Notes under the pieces: model-generated
What the model was told of the DNA's origin: nothing
The model's input: only the letters and a program-made list of their open reading frames with translations
Database searches by the model: none
Program-made: the position numbers and the translations under genes
From: Pseudobdellovibrionaceae bacterium
GTDB lineage: Bacteria > Bdellovibrionota > Bdellovibrionia > Bdellovibrionales > JAGQZY01
Direction of reading: 5' to 3'
Length of the DNA stretch: 64,000 bases
NCBI GenBank assembly: GCA_020635085.1
Contig: JACKAL010000002.1
Span: forward strand, 1 to 64,000
In this document: positions 34,231 to 43,638 of the stretch, piece after piece
Layout: each line of letters begins with the position of its first letter
Position numbering within the stretch: the stretch's first letter is position 1

Positions 34231-34362
34231 CTACTCGTCACCAAAAAGTTTGGCAGCTGTTTTTGTTGTGCCTTGGTTACGGTTTTTTGCTTTACGTGTT
34301 TTCCCACGTTGAGTTTGTTTTTTACGACGAACTGTACCGGTTCTTTTTGTCGCTGATGCCAT
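34231..34362 (-). CDS. 43-residue highly basic small protein
   Basis: ATG at 34362 with GAGGAG 6 nt upstream, TAG at 34231-34233. The product is rich in Lys, Arg, Thr and Gln in its first 33 residues and ends in KLFGDE. It has no predicted membrane segment. The basic, Arg/Lys-rich part could bind nucleic acid or ribosomal RNA; this is inference from composition. The compact layout with good ribosome site, and the defined acidic end, argue for a real gene that is too short to be found by length-limited ORF calling. Nothing else is known about it. Confidence 0.7.
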   Translation of the reverse strand: MASATKRTGTVRRKKQTQRGKTRKAKNRNQGTTKTAAKLFGDE

Positions 34363-34400
34363 TTGGATCTCCTCATTTTCGACGTTGTTGCAGTGAGCTA

Positions 34401-35234
34401 TCAAAAGTTGAAAGATAAGTCAATTGTGTGCGCACCGCCAATGTCGCGGCGAACCTCTTTTTGATAAGCGTAGCCCAATTTAAATTTAGGCCCGTTGAAA
34501 TAGAGCCCCCCCGTATAATAGGTCCCGCCCCACGCATCATCGATACGTGCTCCAAGACGCAAAAATATATATTCCGTGTGAGACAGGGCAACCCCAAGGG
34601 CATGTACCAAGCGTCGACGGGGGTTGTTTTCATTGTAATAGGTCAGATCGGCCAGTACTTGAACAAAAAATAAGGGTGACCAACTCACTCCCAGACTGGT
34701 TCTATTGGTAAGCCCTGTGCCCGCTATACCCGTATTTTTAGTGCCAACAAGGCCAAATTGAGTAAATCCTAAAGCGACTTTATCAGAAATTTGCCACATT
34801 GCGCCGAAATCCCCATTATATTGATCCACGCTACCCACCAAAGAGTCGGTTTGTTTTTTATAAATGTGCGCTCCCACGGACCAACGCTGGGTTAACTTCA
34901 CCGCCCCCGTAGCAATATAGTCCTCTTCCTTCACATCTTGCGGAGAGAGTGATGTTTTCCGTCGTCGGTAGGTCAAACTTCCTTTAAAAATATTACCCTG
35001 AGAAGCATCAGCGAGGGTTACTCCCCACTGTTTGGTGTTTCCCAGATTTTGTTTTCCAAAAAAATATTGCCCAGAAAAATACACATCAGCAAACGCCGCC
35101 AGGCCAGCGGGATTTAGATAGGCAGAATCGATAGGATGAGCATTGGCAATGCCAGCACCCCCCAGTGCATCAGTAGTGGAGCTGATTTGTGCATGATTCA
35201 AAAAGCTAAATAATAGAAATGAAAAAATAAACAT
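34401..35234 (-). CDS. Outer-membrane beta-barrel protein (FadL/PorV-like or UPF0164-like)
   Basis: 277 residues: signal peptide ending NHAQ (about 16), then DALGGAGIANAHPIDSAYLNPAGLA, the N-terminal plug-like motif of the FadL/PorV-type barrel group, followed by alternating strands with Tyr/Phe-Gly pairs, ending in LSFNF as expected for BAM recognition (final Phe). It probably forms a 12-14-strand barrel for hydrophobic substrates or a secretion accessory. No operon partner; a ribosome site is not clear. Confidence 0.85.
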   Translation of the reverse strand: MFIFSFLLFSFLNHAQISSTTDALGGAGIANAHPIDSAYLNPAGLAAFADVYFSGQYFFGKQNLGNTKQWGVTLADASQGNIFKGSLTYRRRKTSLSPQDVKEEDYIATGAVKLTQRWSVGAHIYKKQTDSLVGSVDQYNGDFGAMWQISDKVALGFTQFGLVGTKNTGIAGTGLTNRTSLGVSWSPLFFVQVLADLTYYNENNPRRRLVHALGVALSHTEYIFLRLGARIDDAWGGTYYTGGLYFNGPKFKLGYAYQKEVRRDIGGAHTIDLSFNF

Positions 35235-35345
35235 AGATACTAAAGGTAAATCGTTTATTTAAACTTGTCTACACTGATGGCAGAGTAGAATAGCTGATCC
35301 GTGAGAGTCTCTGAACAGATTGTCGGTTGCGAACTCACCCTCATT

Positions 35346-36584
35346 TTAACGATAACAAATACTCATAAAATGCGAGCACACCAAACTACCCTCTTGTACG
35401 GAAGGATTACAAACTGTGGTCAGGTTTTGCTCGGCGACACGTGCATCTTTGGTTCCTGAATCAATACCATAACAACTTCCCTTAACATAACGACGGGGAA
35501 TCACACATTGGTGAGCAATATTCACATACCAATCCACAGCTGGTAATGTACGACGAATTAAAGCCAGACGAGCTTGATCCACTGTATTATCCGCATGATC
35601 GTCTTCCACCTGAGGACAAACCTGTTGAGCGGCATTGACTGGATCTGGATTGGCCGCATCTTCTGGATAAACCACTTTCAGCTGCAAGGAGCTTGGACAA
35701 CTCCAACTTGCCAGAACTTTCTTGGGGCTCGCAAGATCCACCTCGTAAATAGTGCTGAGAACACGTTTTGGCATAGTGGGATGGGGCGCTCCTGTTTGCC
35801 CCCAACGCGTCGGGTCCGGTTGTTTAAATTTCACCATCAATCCCGTACCCAATGCCGTATCGGTGGGCGTCGTATCAGAATTTGAGGCATCTGTTGTTGT
35901 GTCATAAGCCGCGGGTGTCCGTAGCGCGCGAGGATTGGTGAATTCGGAAAATCCTAATGTGATCATCCAATCCTGTGTGAGTTTGTTACGTAGATCCTGT
36001 GCCTGACTTTCTGAACCATTAAAAACCATGGTACCTGCAAATTGCGCATCTCTCGTGATGCCACCTGCGGCCCAGTAATTCATGAAAGTACCACTCGACA
36101 ATGTCAATAATGATGCTGACATTTCATCCGACCCTAGATCACCTAAAACAAAATCAAAATCCTGCTCTTCGACACCTTCGGTGGTATCTTGATTGGTCAG
36201 CATATAAGAAAGTTTTTTCTGTTGGCGAACAGAAAATTGTAACCGAGAAAGTGCGGTGCCTGTGTCATCACCAAGAATTTGCATGCGCTCTTGGTTCTTC
36301 GCACGACGTGTCTGAGAGTAAAAACCATCTGTAATGCGTATGCCGGCAGAATTACCATAAGCACCTAAGCGAAAAGTAAAAAACATTCCCGCATCGTTGT
36401 CGATTCCAGACTGCTCCGCACAGGACATGTAGGCAATTTGATCTAGACGTGTTTCGTAAGGAATTCCAAAATTACCTTGTGAAGAAGAATAACTCCCCTG
36501 CTGTTCGGTGCCACAATTTTGGTAAGAAAGCAGCAGAAAGAAACACATTGTCGAAGTGAAAAAAAGACTCCACTTTTTTGACAT
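35346..36584 (-). CDS. Putative lipoprotein with YQNC lipobox
   Basis: 412 residues; N-terminal signal ending LSYQNCG (Cys24), a lipobox variant common in this organism type. Cysteine-rich C-terminal part (at least eight Cys) with MSCAEQSG and SHFMSICYR-like ends, many Thr/Asp-rich loops. No recognised domain. Could be a surface-anchored recognition or structural protein; unknown. It lies alone between the barrel gene and galU. Confidence 0.75.
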   Translation of the reverse strand: MSKKWSLFFTSTMCFFLLLSYQNCGTEQQGSYSSSQGNFGIPYETRLDQIAYMSCAEQSGIDNDAGMFFTFRLGAYGNSAGIRITDGFYSQTRRAKNQERMQILGDDTGTALSRLQFSVRQQKKLSYMLTNQDTTEGVEEQDFDFVLGDLGSDEMSASLLTLSSGTFMNYWAAGGITRDAQFAGTMVFNGSESQAQDLRNKLTQDWMITLGFSEFTNPRALRTPAAYDTTTDASNSDTTPTDTALGTGLMVKFKQPDPTRWGQTGAPHPTMPKRVLSTIYEVDLASPKKVLASWSCPSSLQLKVVYPEDAANPDPVNAAQQVCPQVEDDHADNTVDQARLALIRRTLPAVDWYVNIAHQCVIPRRYVKGSCYGIDSGTKDARVAEQNLTTVCNPSVQEGSLVCSHFMSICYR

Positions 36585-36802
36585 CTACGTCCCCCATACG
36601 TCCAATATAACAAAACTTATCAATATCATAGCACAGATCTTTTCGGATTTTTCTTGTTTCAGCTTAACCGTCTCACCCTGAGACTACTGCAGGTTATCCA
36701 CTAAACAGGAGGCCTCACCTCAGATACATTGCGGCGCAAATTAGGGTTCATTTCCCTTGTGCTTTCATTGCCTTTTTGTGGGTTCTTCTATAGTGTCTCA
36801 TT

Positions 36803-37687
36803 ATGGGATCTATTAAAAAAGCACTTATACCAACTGCGGGATTGGGAACACGTTTTTTACCAATCACCAGCTCCGTTCCAAAAGAAATGTTACCTATCGT
36901 TGATGAACCACTCCTTTTACATGTCGTGCGCGAAGTGGCTATGGCAGGAATCGAGGACGTTGTTTTAATCACAGGTCGTCGTAAAACAGCTATTGAAGAT
37001 TTTTTTGATCGTCACGTGGAATTGGAAGAAGCACTGGAGCGCTCTGGCAAACAAGATCTTCTGGAGCGCCTTAACGAGATCCGCAACATGGTCAACATTA
37101 TCAGTATTCGCCAAAAACAAGCTCTCGGCTTAGGGCATGCTGTCTATATGGGAAAACCCGTGATCGGCAACGAACCTTTTGCTGTGTTGTTGGGCGATGA
37201 GCTTATGTTACCACCTACTCCAGAAACACCCACTGTCACAAAACAACTTTGTGACACATATGAAGAAACACAAATTTCTACGGTTGCCATCATGGAAGTC
37301 GCAAAAAGTGAAGTTTCCAAGTATGGAATTATCGCTGGAAAAAAAGAGGATAAATGGATTCGCGTTCATGATGTTGTCGAAAAGCCAGATGCGGATCAAG
37401 CCCCCAGCTCCTGGGCGCTTCCGGGGCGCTATGTTTTTTCTGGTGAGATTTTTTCCCACCTCGAAAATTTACCACCCGGTCGCAACGGCGAAATACAACT
37501 CACGGATGCCATGTGTAAGCTTGCGCAAGATAACAAACTCCTGGCACGCTTCTTCGACGGACTCCGCTATGATGCGGGAGATAAGCTCGGTTATCTGATA
37601 GCTAATATCGAAATCGGATTACAACATCCTCAAATTGGTGAAAGTCTACGCCAATACTTAAAACAACTCAGTGGGAAGTTAAAATGA
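36803..37687 (+). CDS. galU: UTP-glucose-1-phosphate uridylyltransferase
   Basis: Makes UDP-glucose for envelope polysaccharides and LPS. The 294 residues match GalU: IPTAGLGTRFLPITSSVPKEMLPI at the nucleotide site, the LLGDEL metal motif and the VVEKP and GRYVFS motifs. No Shine-Dalgarno precedes the ATG; TATAGT at 36789-36794 is 8 nt upstream, so the mRNA may be leaderless. Its end overlaps the next secreted-protein gene by 4 bp (ATGA). Confidence 0.96.
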   Translation: MGSIKKALIPTAGLGTRFLPITSSVPKEMLPIVDEPLLLHVVREVAMAGIEDVVLITGRRKTAIEDFFDRHVELEEALERSGKQDLLERLNEIRNMVNIISIRQKQALGLGHAVYMGKPVIGNEPFAVLLGDELMLPPTPETPTVTKQLCDTYEETQISTVAIMEVAKSEVSKYGIIAGKKEDKWIRVHDVVEKPDADQAPSSWALPGRYVFSGEIFSHLENLPPGRNGEIQLTDAMCKLAQDNKLLARFFDGLRYDAGDKLGYLIANIEIGLQHPQIGESLRQYLKQLSGKLK

Positions 37688-38481
37688 AGACACTCATTTT
37701 ATTTTTTGGTTTTATATTTTTTGCCGATGCCTATATTCCAAAGTTAAGTACAGTGCTATCTCATATTGCCGGAAATAATGGTGGGCGTAATGGGTTGGTT
37801 ATTCATCGTTCTGTTTTTTTTAAGGAAGACAACCTCGCAAGCCAAGAAACATGGTACATAGACAACGCGGATGCCATGAAAGTGGTCGTCACAGGGAAAA
37901 ATGCTGATCAATCCGACTGGTCTTTTGAGATTTTCTATAAAAATGGTAAGCGCCAAACACTTTCCACAACTGGTGAAACAAAAACTTTTTCATTAAGTTC
38001 AGAATTCTTTGAACAGTTGCTACATTATAAAAGTGCACGTGCTCTACAAAACCGTTTAGAGGCCATGCAAATTCTCCCGCCGCATGCCATGACAAATGCA
38101 CAAAGTCCTTATGTTACAATGGATCGCTATCGCGGTGCTGTCGCTTACCGCCTGGGTGCTTCTGACAGCAAGAATTCTCAACCCCCACCGTTTCTGGTTG
38201 TAGATCAAGATAGCTTTGTTCCCTTAAAGCTCCGCTTGGGCTCACAAATTGAAATCGAATTTAGCGGTGTTACCGCATTAGATGATGGGCCCACCAAAGA
38301 AGCCATCAAACAACCAACTGAACAAGTAATTTTATGGAAAAACACCACGGTAGTTACCAAAACCACTTCGATGGACAAAGTGGTTGATAGTAAAATTTCC
38401 TCTCACTTAAAGCTCGAAAATAAGCATGTCAGTATGCCAACCAACGAAAATGTAAAAGAATTCTATTCGCGTTTTAGGTAG
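37684..38481 (+). CDS. Secreted protein of unknown function
   Basis: 265 residues with an N-terminal signal peptide (FFGFIFFADA, cleavage near residue 16). The mature part is beta-rich and contains no cysteines, with NNGGRNGLVIHRSVFFKED at the start. I do not recognise a family. It overlaps galU by 4 bp and ends 6 bp before priA, so it is co-transcribed with both. The relation to either product is not clear; a periplasmic function near polysaccharide synthesis is possible. Confidence 0.75.
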   Translation: MKTLILFFGFIFFADAYIPKLSTVLSHIAGNNGGRNGLVIHRSVFFKEDNLASQETWYIDNADAMKVVVTGKNADQSDWSFEIFYKNGKRQTLSTTGETKTFSLSSEFFEQLLHYKSARALQNRLEAMQILPPHAMTNAQSPYVTMDRYRGAVAYRLGASDSKNSQPPPFLVVDQDSFVPLKLRLGSQIEIEFSGVTALDDGPTKEAIKQPTEQVILWKNTTVVTKTTSMDKVVDSKISSHLKLENKHVSMPTNENVKEFYSRFR

Positions 38482-38487
38482 GACATT

Positions 38488-40470
38488 TTGAATCTATGGA
38501 AAATAGCTGTCGATGCCCCCTTGCATCAGACATTTTCGTATATAGGCCCCGCAGATCTAACCGCAGGAACATCGGTCAAAATCCCCTTTGGTAAGCGTAT
38601 TTCTACCGGCGTTGTCATGGGTGATGATCCAAAGCGCGATACAGAAATCGATTACAAATCTATCATCGAAACAGATGTTGATCGCCCGCAACTCTCTCCA
38701 CCACTTTTAGAATGGGCAGAGTGGATGAGCAAATACTACCATTACCCTGTCGGCGAAATTCTCTCTTTATTTTTTCCGCCTTTAAAACGTAAAGGGCGCA
38801 ATCCCCCCAGAGACTTATTCGAAAAATTGAGCCAACAGGTTGTGGTACTCAATTCCGAACAACAAAAAATTTCCAATGCTATATTACAAAGTCACGACTT
38901 CTCATCCCATTTACTATGGGGAGTAACCGGATCTGGCAAAACGGAAGTTTATATTGATCTTATTCGTAAACTAATCGACCAAAATAAAAATGCTCTGGTT
39001 CTGGTGCCAGAAATTGCCCTCACTCCACAACTCGTAACCCGTTTTCGCAAGCGGCTGGGCGAAGTGGTCGCCGTATTACATTCGCATTTAACCGATCGCG
39101 AACGCACGGATCAATGGTGGAGTGTCGCCAATGGCGAAAAGAAAGTTCTCATTGGCGCGCGCTCCGCTCTGTTTTGTCCTATCCCTAACCTCGGACTCAT
39201 CGTTATCGATGAGGAGCACGATGGCTCCTACAAGCAAGAAGAAACCTTTAAATACAATGCACGCGATGCTGCTGTTATGCGTGCTTTCTATGAAAAAATT
39301 CCCATCGTACTGGGTAGTGCCACTCCAAGTCTGGAGACGTGGAAAAACGCTGAAGAGGGCAAATATCAGATGCATGTTCTTAAGTCGCGCGCTTCGGATA
39401 TGATTCTCCCCAGTGTAGAAATCGTGGATCTTACAGAAGAAAAAACAAAGAAAAAAGAAGACGCCTCTACCCTCCCCTTTTGGTTATCGCACAAACTCTT
39501 TGAGGCTCTTGAGGAGAATTATAAAAAGGGTTTCCAGTCGGCTCTTTTTATTAATCGCCGAGGTGTCGCACAAACTGTTCTATGTGATAGCTGTGGTTAC
39601 ATCTACACGTGTCCCAATTGCGATATTTCACTCACATTGCATGGAACAAGTCATCTTGTCTGTCACTATTGCGATTACTCCGACTCCATGAGCAAACAGT
39701 GTCCTGATTGCCGCGAAGGAGAACCCAAGCCTGTAGGCATCGGCACCGAGAGAGTCGAAGACGACTTACATAAACTTTTTCCCTCCGCACGTATTGCACG
39801 TGTAGATCGTGACGAAGTGGACTCTCGAGAAAGCATGGAATCTTTTGTCGGAAAAATGGAAAATCACGAAATCGATATTGTCGTGGGCACCCAAATGATT
39901 GCAAAAGGACTCGACTTCCCTAAGCTCACTTTAGTGGGCGTAGTGTTAGCAGATGTGGCCTTAAGTGTGCCTGATTTTCGTGCCGCTGAGCGCGCCTTTC
40001 AGCTACTGACTCAGGTGAGCGGGCGTGCGGGTCGTCACTATCAAGGCCAGGTTATTATACAAACCTACAGGCAAGACCATCCGAGTTTGATTTTTTCCCA
40101 GCATCACGATGTTCGCGGTTTTGTTACTCAAGAACTGATTCATCGAAAAGAACTGTTTTACCCACCCTACAGTAAAATTGCTTGTGTGCGCTTTTCGTCT
40201 TTAAAACAATCTTCCTGTCATCAATATGCTTTAGATATCTCTCATGCTTTACGCTCCTATATAGACCAGGAGCATTTTGAAAAATCGCAAATATTGGGAC
40301 CCACACCAGCACCGCTCGTGAGAATCCGCAATCGTTATCGCTACCATTTACTACTCAAGTCTAGTTCTCAGTTTGAACTGCATCGTTTATTACAACTTGT
40401 CTTACACTTGAGCAAAAAAGAACGTCAGATTAAGGTGCAAATCGACGTCGATCCATATACTTTGATGTAG
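38488..40470 (+). CDS. priA: Primosomal replication restart helicase PriA
   Basis: Recognises stalled replication forks and reloads the replisome. The 660 residues contain the N-terminal 3'-end-binding domain, Walker A GVTGSGKTE near 150, DEEH (Walker B), a cysteine cluster of eight Cys forming two zinc sites (CDSCGYIYTCPNC, CHYCDYSDSMSKQCPDC), and the C-terminal helicase motifs GTQMIAKGLDFP and QVSGRAGR. The start is TTG at 38488 with AGGA just upstream. Length is a little below the E. coli enzyme (about 730). Confidence 0.96.
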   Translation: MNLWKIAVDAPLHQTFSYIGPADLTAGTSVKIPFGKRISTGVVMGDDPKRDTEIDYKSIIETDVDRPQLSPPLLEWAEWMSKYYHYPVGEILSLFFPPLKRKGRNPPRDLFEKLSQQVVVLNSEQQKISNAILQSHDFSSHLLWGVTGSGKTEVYIDLIRKLIDQNKNALVLVPEIALTPQLVTRFRKRLGEVVAVLHSHLTDRERTDQWWSVANGEKKVLIGARSALFCPIPNLGLIVIDEEHDGSYKQEETFKYNARDAAVMRAFYEKIPIVLGSATPSLETWKNAEEGKYQMHVLKSRASDMILPSVEIVDLTEEKTKKKEDASTLPFWLSHKLFEALEENYKKGFQSALFINRRGVAQTVLCDSCGYIYTCPNCDISLTLHGTSHLVCHYCDYSDSMSKQCPDCREGEPKPVGIGTERVEDDLHKLFPSARIARVDRDEVDSRESMESFVGKMENHEIDIVVGTQMIAKGLDFPKLTLVGVVLADVALSVPDFRAAERAFQLLTQVSGRAGRHYQGQVIIQTYRQDHPSLIFSQHHDVRGFVTQELIHRKELFYPPYSKIACVRFSSLKQSSCHQYALDISHALRSYIDQEHFEKSQILGPTPAPLVRIRNRYRYHLLLKSSSQFELHRLLQLVLHLSKKERQIKVQIDVDPYTLM

Positions 40471-40504
40471 CCCCTTTATTAAAAATCTTTTAATATTATT
40501 GCAT

Positions 40505-41368
40505 ATGACAAGTATGGTAATGGAAAACGGCTGTCCACAATGTAACAGCCAAACCAATCTTTTACATAAAATTGATCCCGGCATGCGTCTACGTTTGGAA
40601 AAAGAAGGTGAGACCATCCCCTACGATGCCGTCTGCACCTCTTGCTTTAAAGAAATTTCCAAAAAACTCTCGAATGCAAGCTTCCTTCATGCAGAACAGG
40701 TCATTCAAGAAAATTATAAAAAAAGTTTGTGGAAAAATCGCCTGGTTCTTATCCGTCAGGCCCGTAACTTGATCATCATGAAAAATCATGCCGAAGCTGC
40801 CATCTGCTACGAAAAATATTTACGCATTGTCGAATTTGTCCTCGAAAAAAAGCGCGAAAATTTTCAAGCTGATCAATTTAAAGATAACCCTAAAGAAGTG
40901 TCCCTCATTGTGGGTGCACTCTGGGCCTTAGTAGAAATTTATGATTTGCATTCCAATTATCACCGCAAGCAAGAGCAAGCAGCGGTCAAATTGGGAGAAC
41001 TGGTCTCTTATACAAATCTCTTTACCTCAATTATTAAAGCCGCCAGTGCCAAACGTAAAATTGCTAAAAATCCGCGCGCCTACCGCGCCCTTTTAAAAAC
41101 AGCCAATGTCCGCACCGGAAACTGTTTTATTGCCTCTATTGCCTTTGAGTCGCGCAATGATCCAACCCTTATCACTTTGCGCGCCTTCCGCGACCAAGTA
41201 TTAAGCGCGAGCCCCATCGGACGAATTTTTGTACGTACATATTATCGCTGGTCCCCCGGACTTGCTAACCGACTGCAACATTATCAAAAAGTCAAAAACC
41301 TTCTGCGCCAAGTTCTTCCGCCATTTGCTGCGTGTCTAAAACGCGTTTTCAGCTTGAAAGTACGCTAA
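40505..41368 (+). CDS. Zinc-ribbon/CFI-box domain protein
   Basis: About 287 residues: an N-terminal CPQC ... CTSC zinc ribbon (first pair at residues 10 and 13), a helical middle, and a C-terminal domain with CFIASIAFESRNDPTL and LRAFRDQVLSASPIGR followed by YYRWSP, matching the CFI-box (CTERM-associated) family, in which the Cys-Phe-Ile motif is followed by an LR-FRD helix. The family function is unknown; similar domains occur at the end of larger proteins. ATG at 40505 has no ribosome site but a TATTAT box lies 6-11 nt upstream, suggesting a leaderless message. Confidence 0.75.
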   Translation: MTSMVMENGCPQCNSQTNLLHKIDPGMRLRLEKEGETIPYDAVCTSCFKEISKKLSNASFLHAEQVIQENYKKSLWKNRLVLIRQARNLIIMKNHAEAAICYEKYLRIVEFVLEKKRENFQADQFKDNPKEVSLIVGALWALVEIYDLHSNYHRKQEQAAVKLGELVSYTNLFTSIIKAASAKRKIAKNPRAYRALLKTANVRTGNCFIASIAFESRNDPTLITLRAFRDQVLSASPIGRIFVRTYYRWSPGLANRLQHYQKVKNLLRQVLPPFAACLKRVFSLKVR

Positions 41369-41387
41369 TATTCTACGACTTTGAGTT

Positions 41388-42509
41388 ATGGCAAAAATAA
41401 AAAAATATGACTTTATTATTATTGGCGACTCACTAACTGCTGTGCTGGCGGCTTTAGAGAACGCAAAATGTGGTTTAAATGGTGCCCTTTTTACAGGAGC
41501 CGACACCATAGGTGGTTTACATCGCGGAATCAAAGTGCCCACCACCACTCCCGACACCGAAACACTTTTCATTGATAGCCATGTTAATTTTATTCCCGAC
41601 ACCGAAGCCACTCATTTGGTTTTAGAACGGATGCAACACTTCATTCCTGATCTTCAATGGACATCCCATGAGCGGGGCCCTATTACGTTCCAAAATGGTG
41701 TTACACAGCCTTTCCTCGGTTTTGGCTCTCACAATGTAGATGCGGTCGACTTTTACAGCTACTTTACTCAGCCCCAACAGCTGCATTTAAATAAAACTTT
41801 AGCGCACATTACACAGCAGCTCTTAACGCTCTTCACTGGTGATGTATTTACCAATCACGAAGTCACGGACGTGCGTCTTGTGGAAGGCCTAGGACAAATC
41901 CAAACCAATGGCTCTGATGTTTATCAAGCCCAGCGCGTGTACTTCATGGATAGCCCGAGCAAACTCACTAAATCACTTCTTGCCGATAGCTCTGATTTTG
42001 CTAAATCCGCTGTGCAACGCCTGTCAAAATCCACCCTTTGGACAGCCGTGAGTCTCACCTATTTACACCACACACCTCAGACCGAGACTCCAGCTATGCA
42101 TATCCTTTATGGCGCCAAAGATGTCCCCTGCGTGGGGGTCTTTCAAGCAGCTGATGGGCGTCAAGTATCACACTGGCTAAGTATTCTGAGCTCCGAACAA
42201 ATGGGTGACACCGAACAGATGGGTGTCATCATTCGTGAAATGAAAAAGCAAATCAAACGTATCTACCCCCACTTTTCCGAGTCGGTAGAACGTGAATTCA
42301 TCATGGTCGCCCCAGACGCTTACGGTCAGGTACCAACGCAAGTGACTAATAATCCTGATGTTTTTAAGAACAATGTGGTTTTAGTAGCTGGTTCGTACTA
42401 TAGCGACCATCTCGGCCTGTGGGGAGAATGCGCATCGTACTTGAAATTAGCAGACCATTTCCTCGCACCAGAGCCCACTCTACCTGTGGAAAAACCTTTG
42501 GATATTTAG
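41388..42509 (+). CDS. FAD/NAD(P)-binding-fold protein, degenerate
   Basis: 373 residues. The N-terminus KYDFIIIGDSLTAVLAALENAKCG has a beta-alpha-beta dinucleotide-binding layout, but the GxGxxG fingerprint reads GDSLTA, so normal FAD binding is doubtful. A GGLHRGI segment follows as in amine-oxidase-like folds, and VVLVAGSYYSDHLGLWGECASYLK near the C-terminus resembles the second FAD-contact region. I infer a flavoprotein-like fold with unknown substrate. It follows the CFI-box gene by 19 bp. Confidence 0.6.
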   Translation: MAKIKKYDFIIIGDSLTAVLAALENAKCGLNGALFTGADTIGGLHRGIKVPTTTPDTETLFIDSHVNFIPDTEATHLVLERMQHFIPDLQWTSHERGPITFQNGVTQPFLGFGSHNVDAVDFYSYFTQPQQLHLNKTLAHITQQLLTLFTGDVFTNHEVTDVRLVEGLGQIQTNGSDVYQAQRVYFMDSPSKLTKSLLADSSDFAKSAVQRLSKSTLWTAVSLTYLHHTPQTETPAMHILYGAKDVPCVGVFQAADGRQVSHWLSILSSEQMGDTEQMGVIIREMKKQIKRIYPHFSESVEREFIMVAPDAYGQVPTQVTNNPDVFKNNVVLVAGSYYSDHLGLWGECASYLKLADHFLAPEPTLPVEKPLDI

Positions 42510-42630
42510 GATATGTCCTCAGGTACTACCCCATGATATTGCGTAGCGTTATTATGATCTACTCGGCCTATATTTAAGGTCGACGACACCCTCCTTCCGT
42601 GGTAACCCTACTTCACTAAAAAAATTCACA

Positions 42631-42680
42631 CTTTCCAGACTCCACTGGTGCCTTCCTTTGTTGGAAGGGTTTCTGGAAAG
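42631..42680 (+). promoter_or_regulatory. Structured leader hairpin of rpsB
   Basis: CTTTCCAGA (42631-42639) pairs with TCTGGAAAG (42672-42680), enclosing CCTTCC (42651-42656) and GGAAGG (42663-42668). Both stems are perfect. It lies directly ahead of the AAGGAGG ribosome site of rpsB and is placed like the autoregulatory S2 leaders of other bacteria. A TATATT near 42570 may be the promoter -10. Confidence 0.6.
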
Positions 42681-42705
42681 GCGGATGAACCAGAAGGAGG
42701 AACAT

Positions 42706-43635
42706 ATGAATCTTAACATGAAGTCCATGTTGGACGCCGGCGTACATTTCGGTCACCAGAAAGAACGTTGGAATCCTAAAATGAAAAATTTTGTCTACAC
42801 ATCTCGTGGCGGCATTCACATTATCGATCTACAAAAAACATTAGCAAAAGCAAAAGATGCTCTTGCCTTTGTCGAAAATATGGCGGCAAACGGTGAGCGC
42901 ATGATTTTCGTCGGCACCAAAAAACAAGCCGAAGAAACAATTCAAGAAGCCGCAAATAAGTGTGGTCAGTATTACGTGACTAAGCGCTGGTTGGGTGGAA
43001 CGCTTACCAACTTTGTGACCATCAAACAAAGTATTGATCGCCTTAAAAAAATCGATCAAATGCGCGAAAAAGGCGAACTGGAGTACTTCTCTAAAAAAGA
43101 ACGCTCTTCTATGGAAAAAGAGTACGAAAAATTAAACGAATATCTTCAAGGTATCCGCGAAATGAAAGAACCTGCTGGTTTGTTGTTTGTAGTGGATATC
43201 ACTAAGGAACACATCGCGGTTCAAGAAGCGAAAAAATTGGGAATTAAAGTTGTTGGTCTTTGTGATACAAACTCAGACCCATCAATAATCGATTACCCAA
43301 TTCCTGCAAATGACGATGCCATTCGTTCGATTAAACTTTTTAGCGATCTTGTGGCTGATGCCTACTTGGCTGGCGCGAAAAAATACGAACAAAAAGCACG
43401 TGAAGTCACCGATAAGCAATCCGACGTCGAGAAGGAACAAAAAGAAGCTCCTCCTCAAAAAACGCGTGGTGGGCGTGGTGCTCCAGCAAAAACTCAGCAA
43501 CAACCATCTGGTCCGAACGTTGTGAAAGCAGCTAAAGGTCGTAAACTTGTTGCGGCAGGAACTGCTGATGACATCGAAATCTTAGCTGAAGTTGAGCAAG
43601 AAGTTAAAACCGACGAACCCGCTGATAAGGAGTAA
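42706..43635 (+). CDS. rpsB: 30S ribosomal protein S2, with long C-terminal tail
   Basis: The ribosome site AAGGAGG and ATG at 42706 fix the start; upstream codons from 42658 belong to the leader. The first 230 residues are typical S2 (MKSMLDAGVHFGHQKERWNPKM at the start, GTKKQAEETI). The remaining roughly 75 residues are a charged low-complexity tail rich in Lys, Glu, Gln and Pro that E. coli S2 (241 residues) lacks. Heads the rpsB-tsf-pyrH-frr-uppS-cdsA-rseP block. Confidence 0.97.
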   Translation: MNLNMKSMLDAGVHFGHQKERWNPKMKNFVYTSRGGIHIIDLQKTLAKAKDALAFVENMAANGERMIFVGTKKQAEETIQEAANKCGQYYVTKRWLGGTLTNFVTIKQSIDRLKKIDQMREKGELEYFSKKERSSMEKEYEKLNEYLQGIREMKEPAGLLFVVDITKEHIAVQEAKKLGIKVVGLCDTNSDPSIIDYPIPANDDAIRSIKLFSDLVADAYLAGAKKYEQKAREVTDKQSDVEKEQKEAPPQKTRGGRGAPAKTQQQPSGPNVVKAAKGRKLVAAGTADDIEILAEVEQEVKTDEPADKE

Positions 43636-43638
43636 GAA

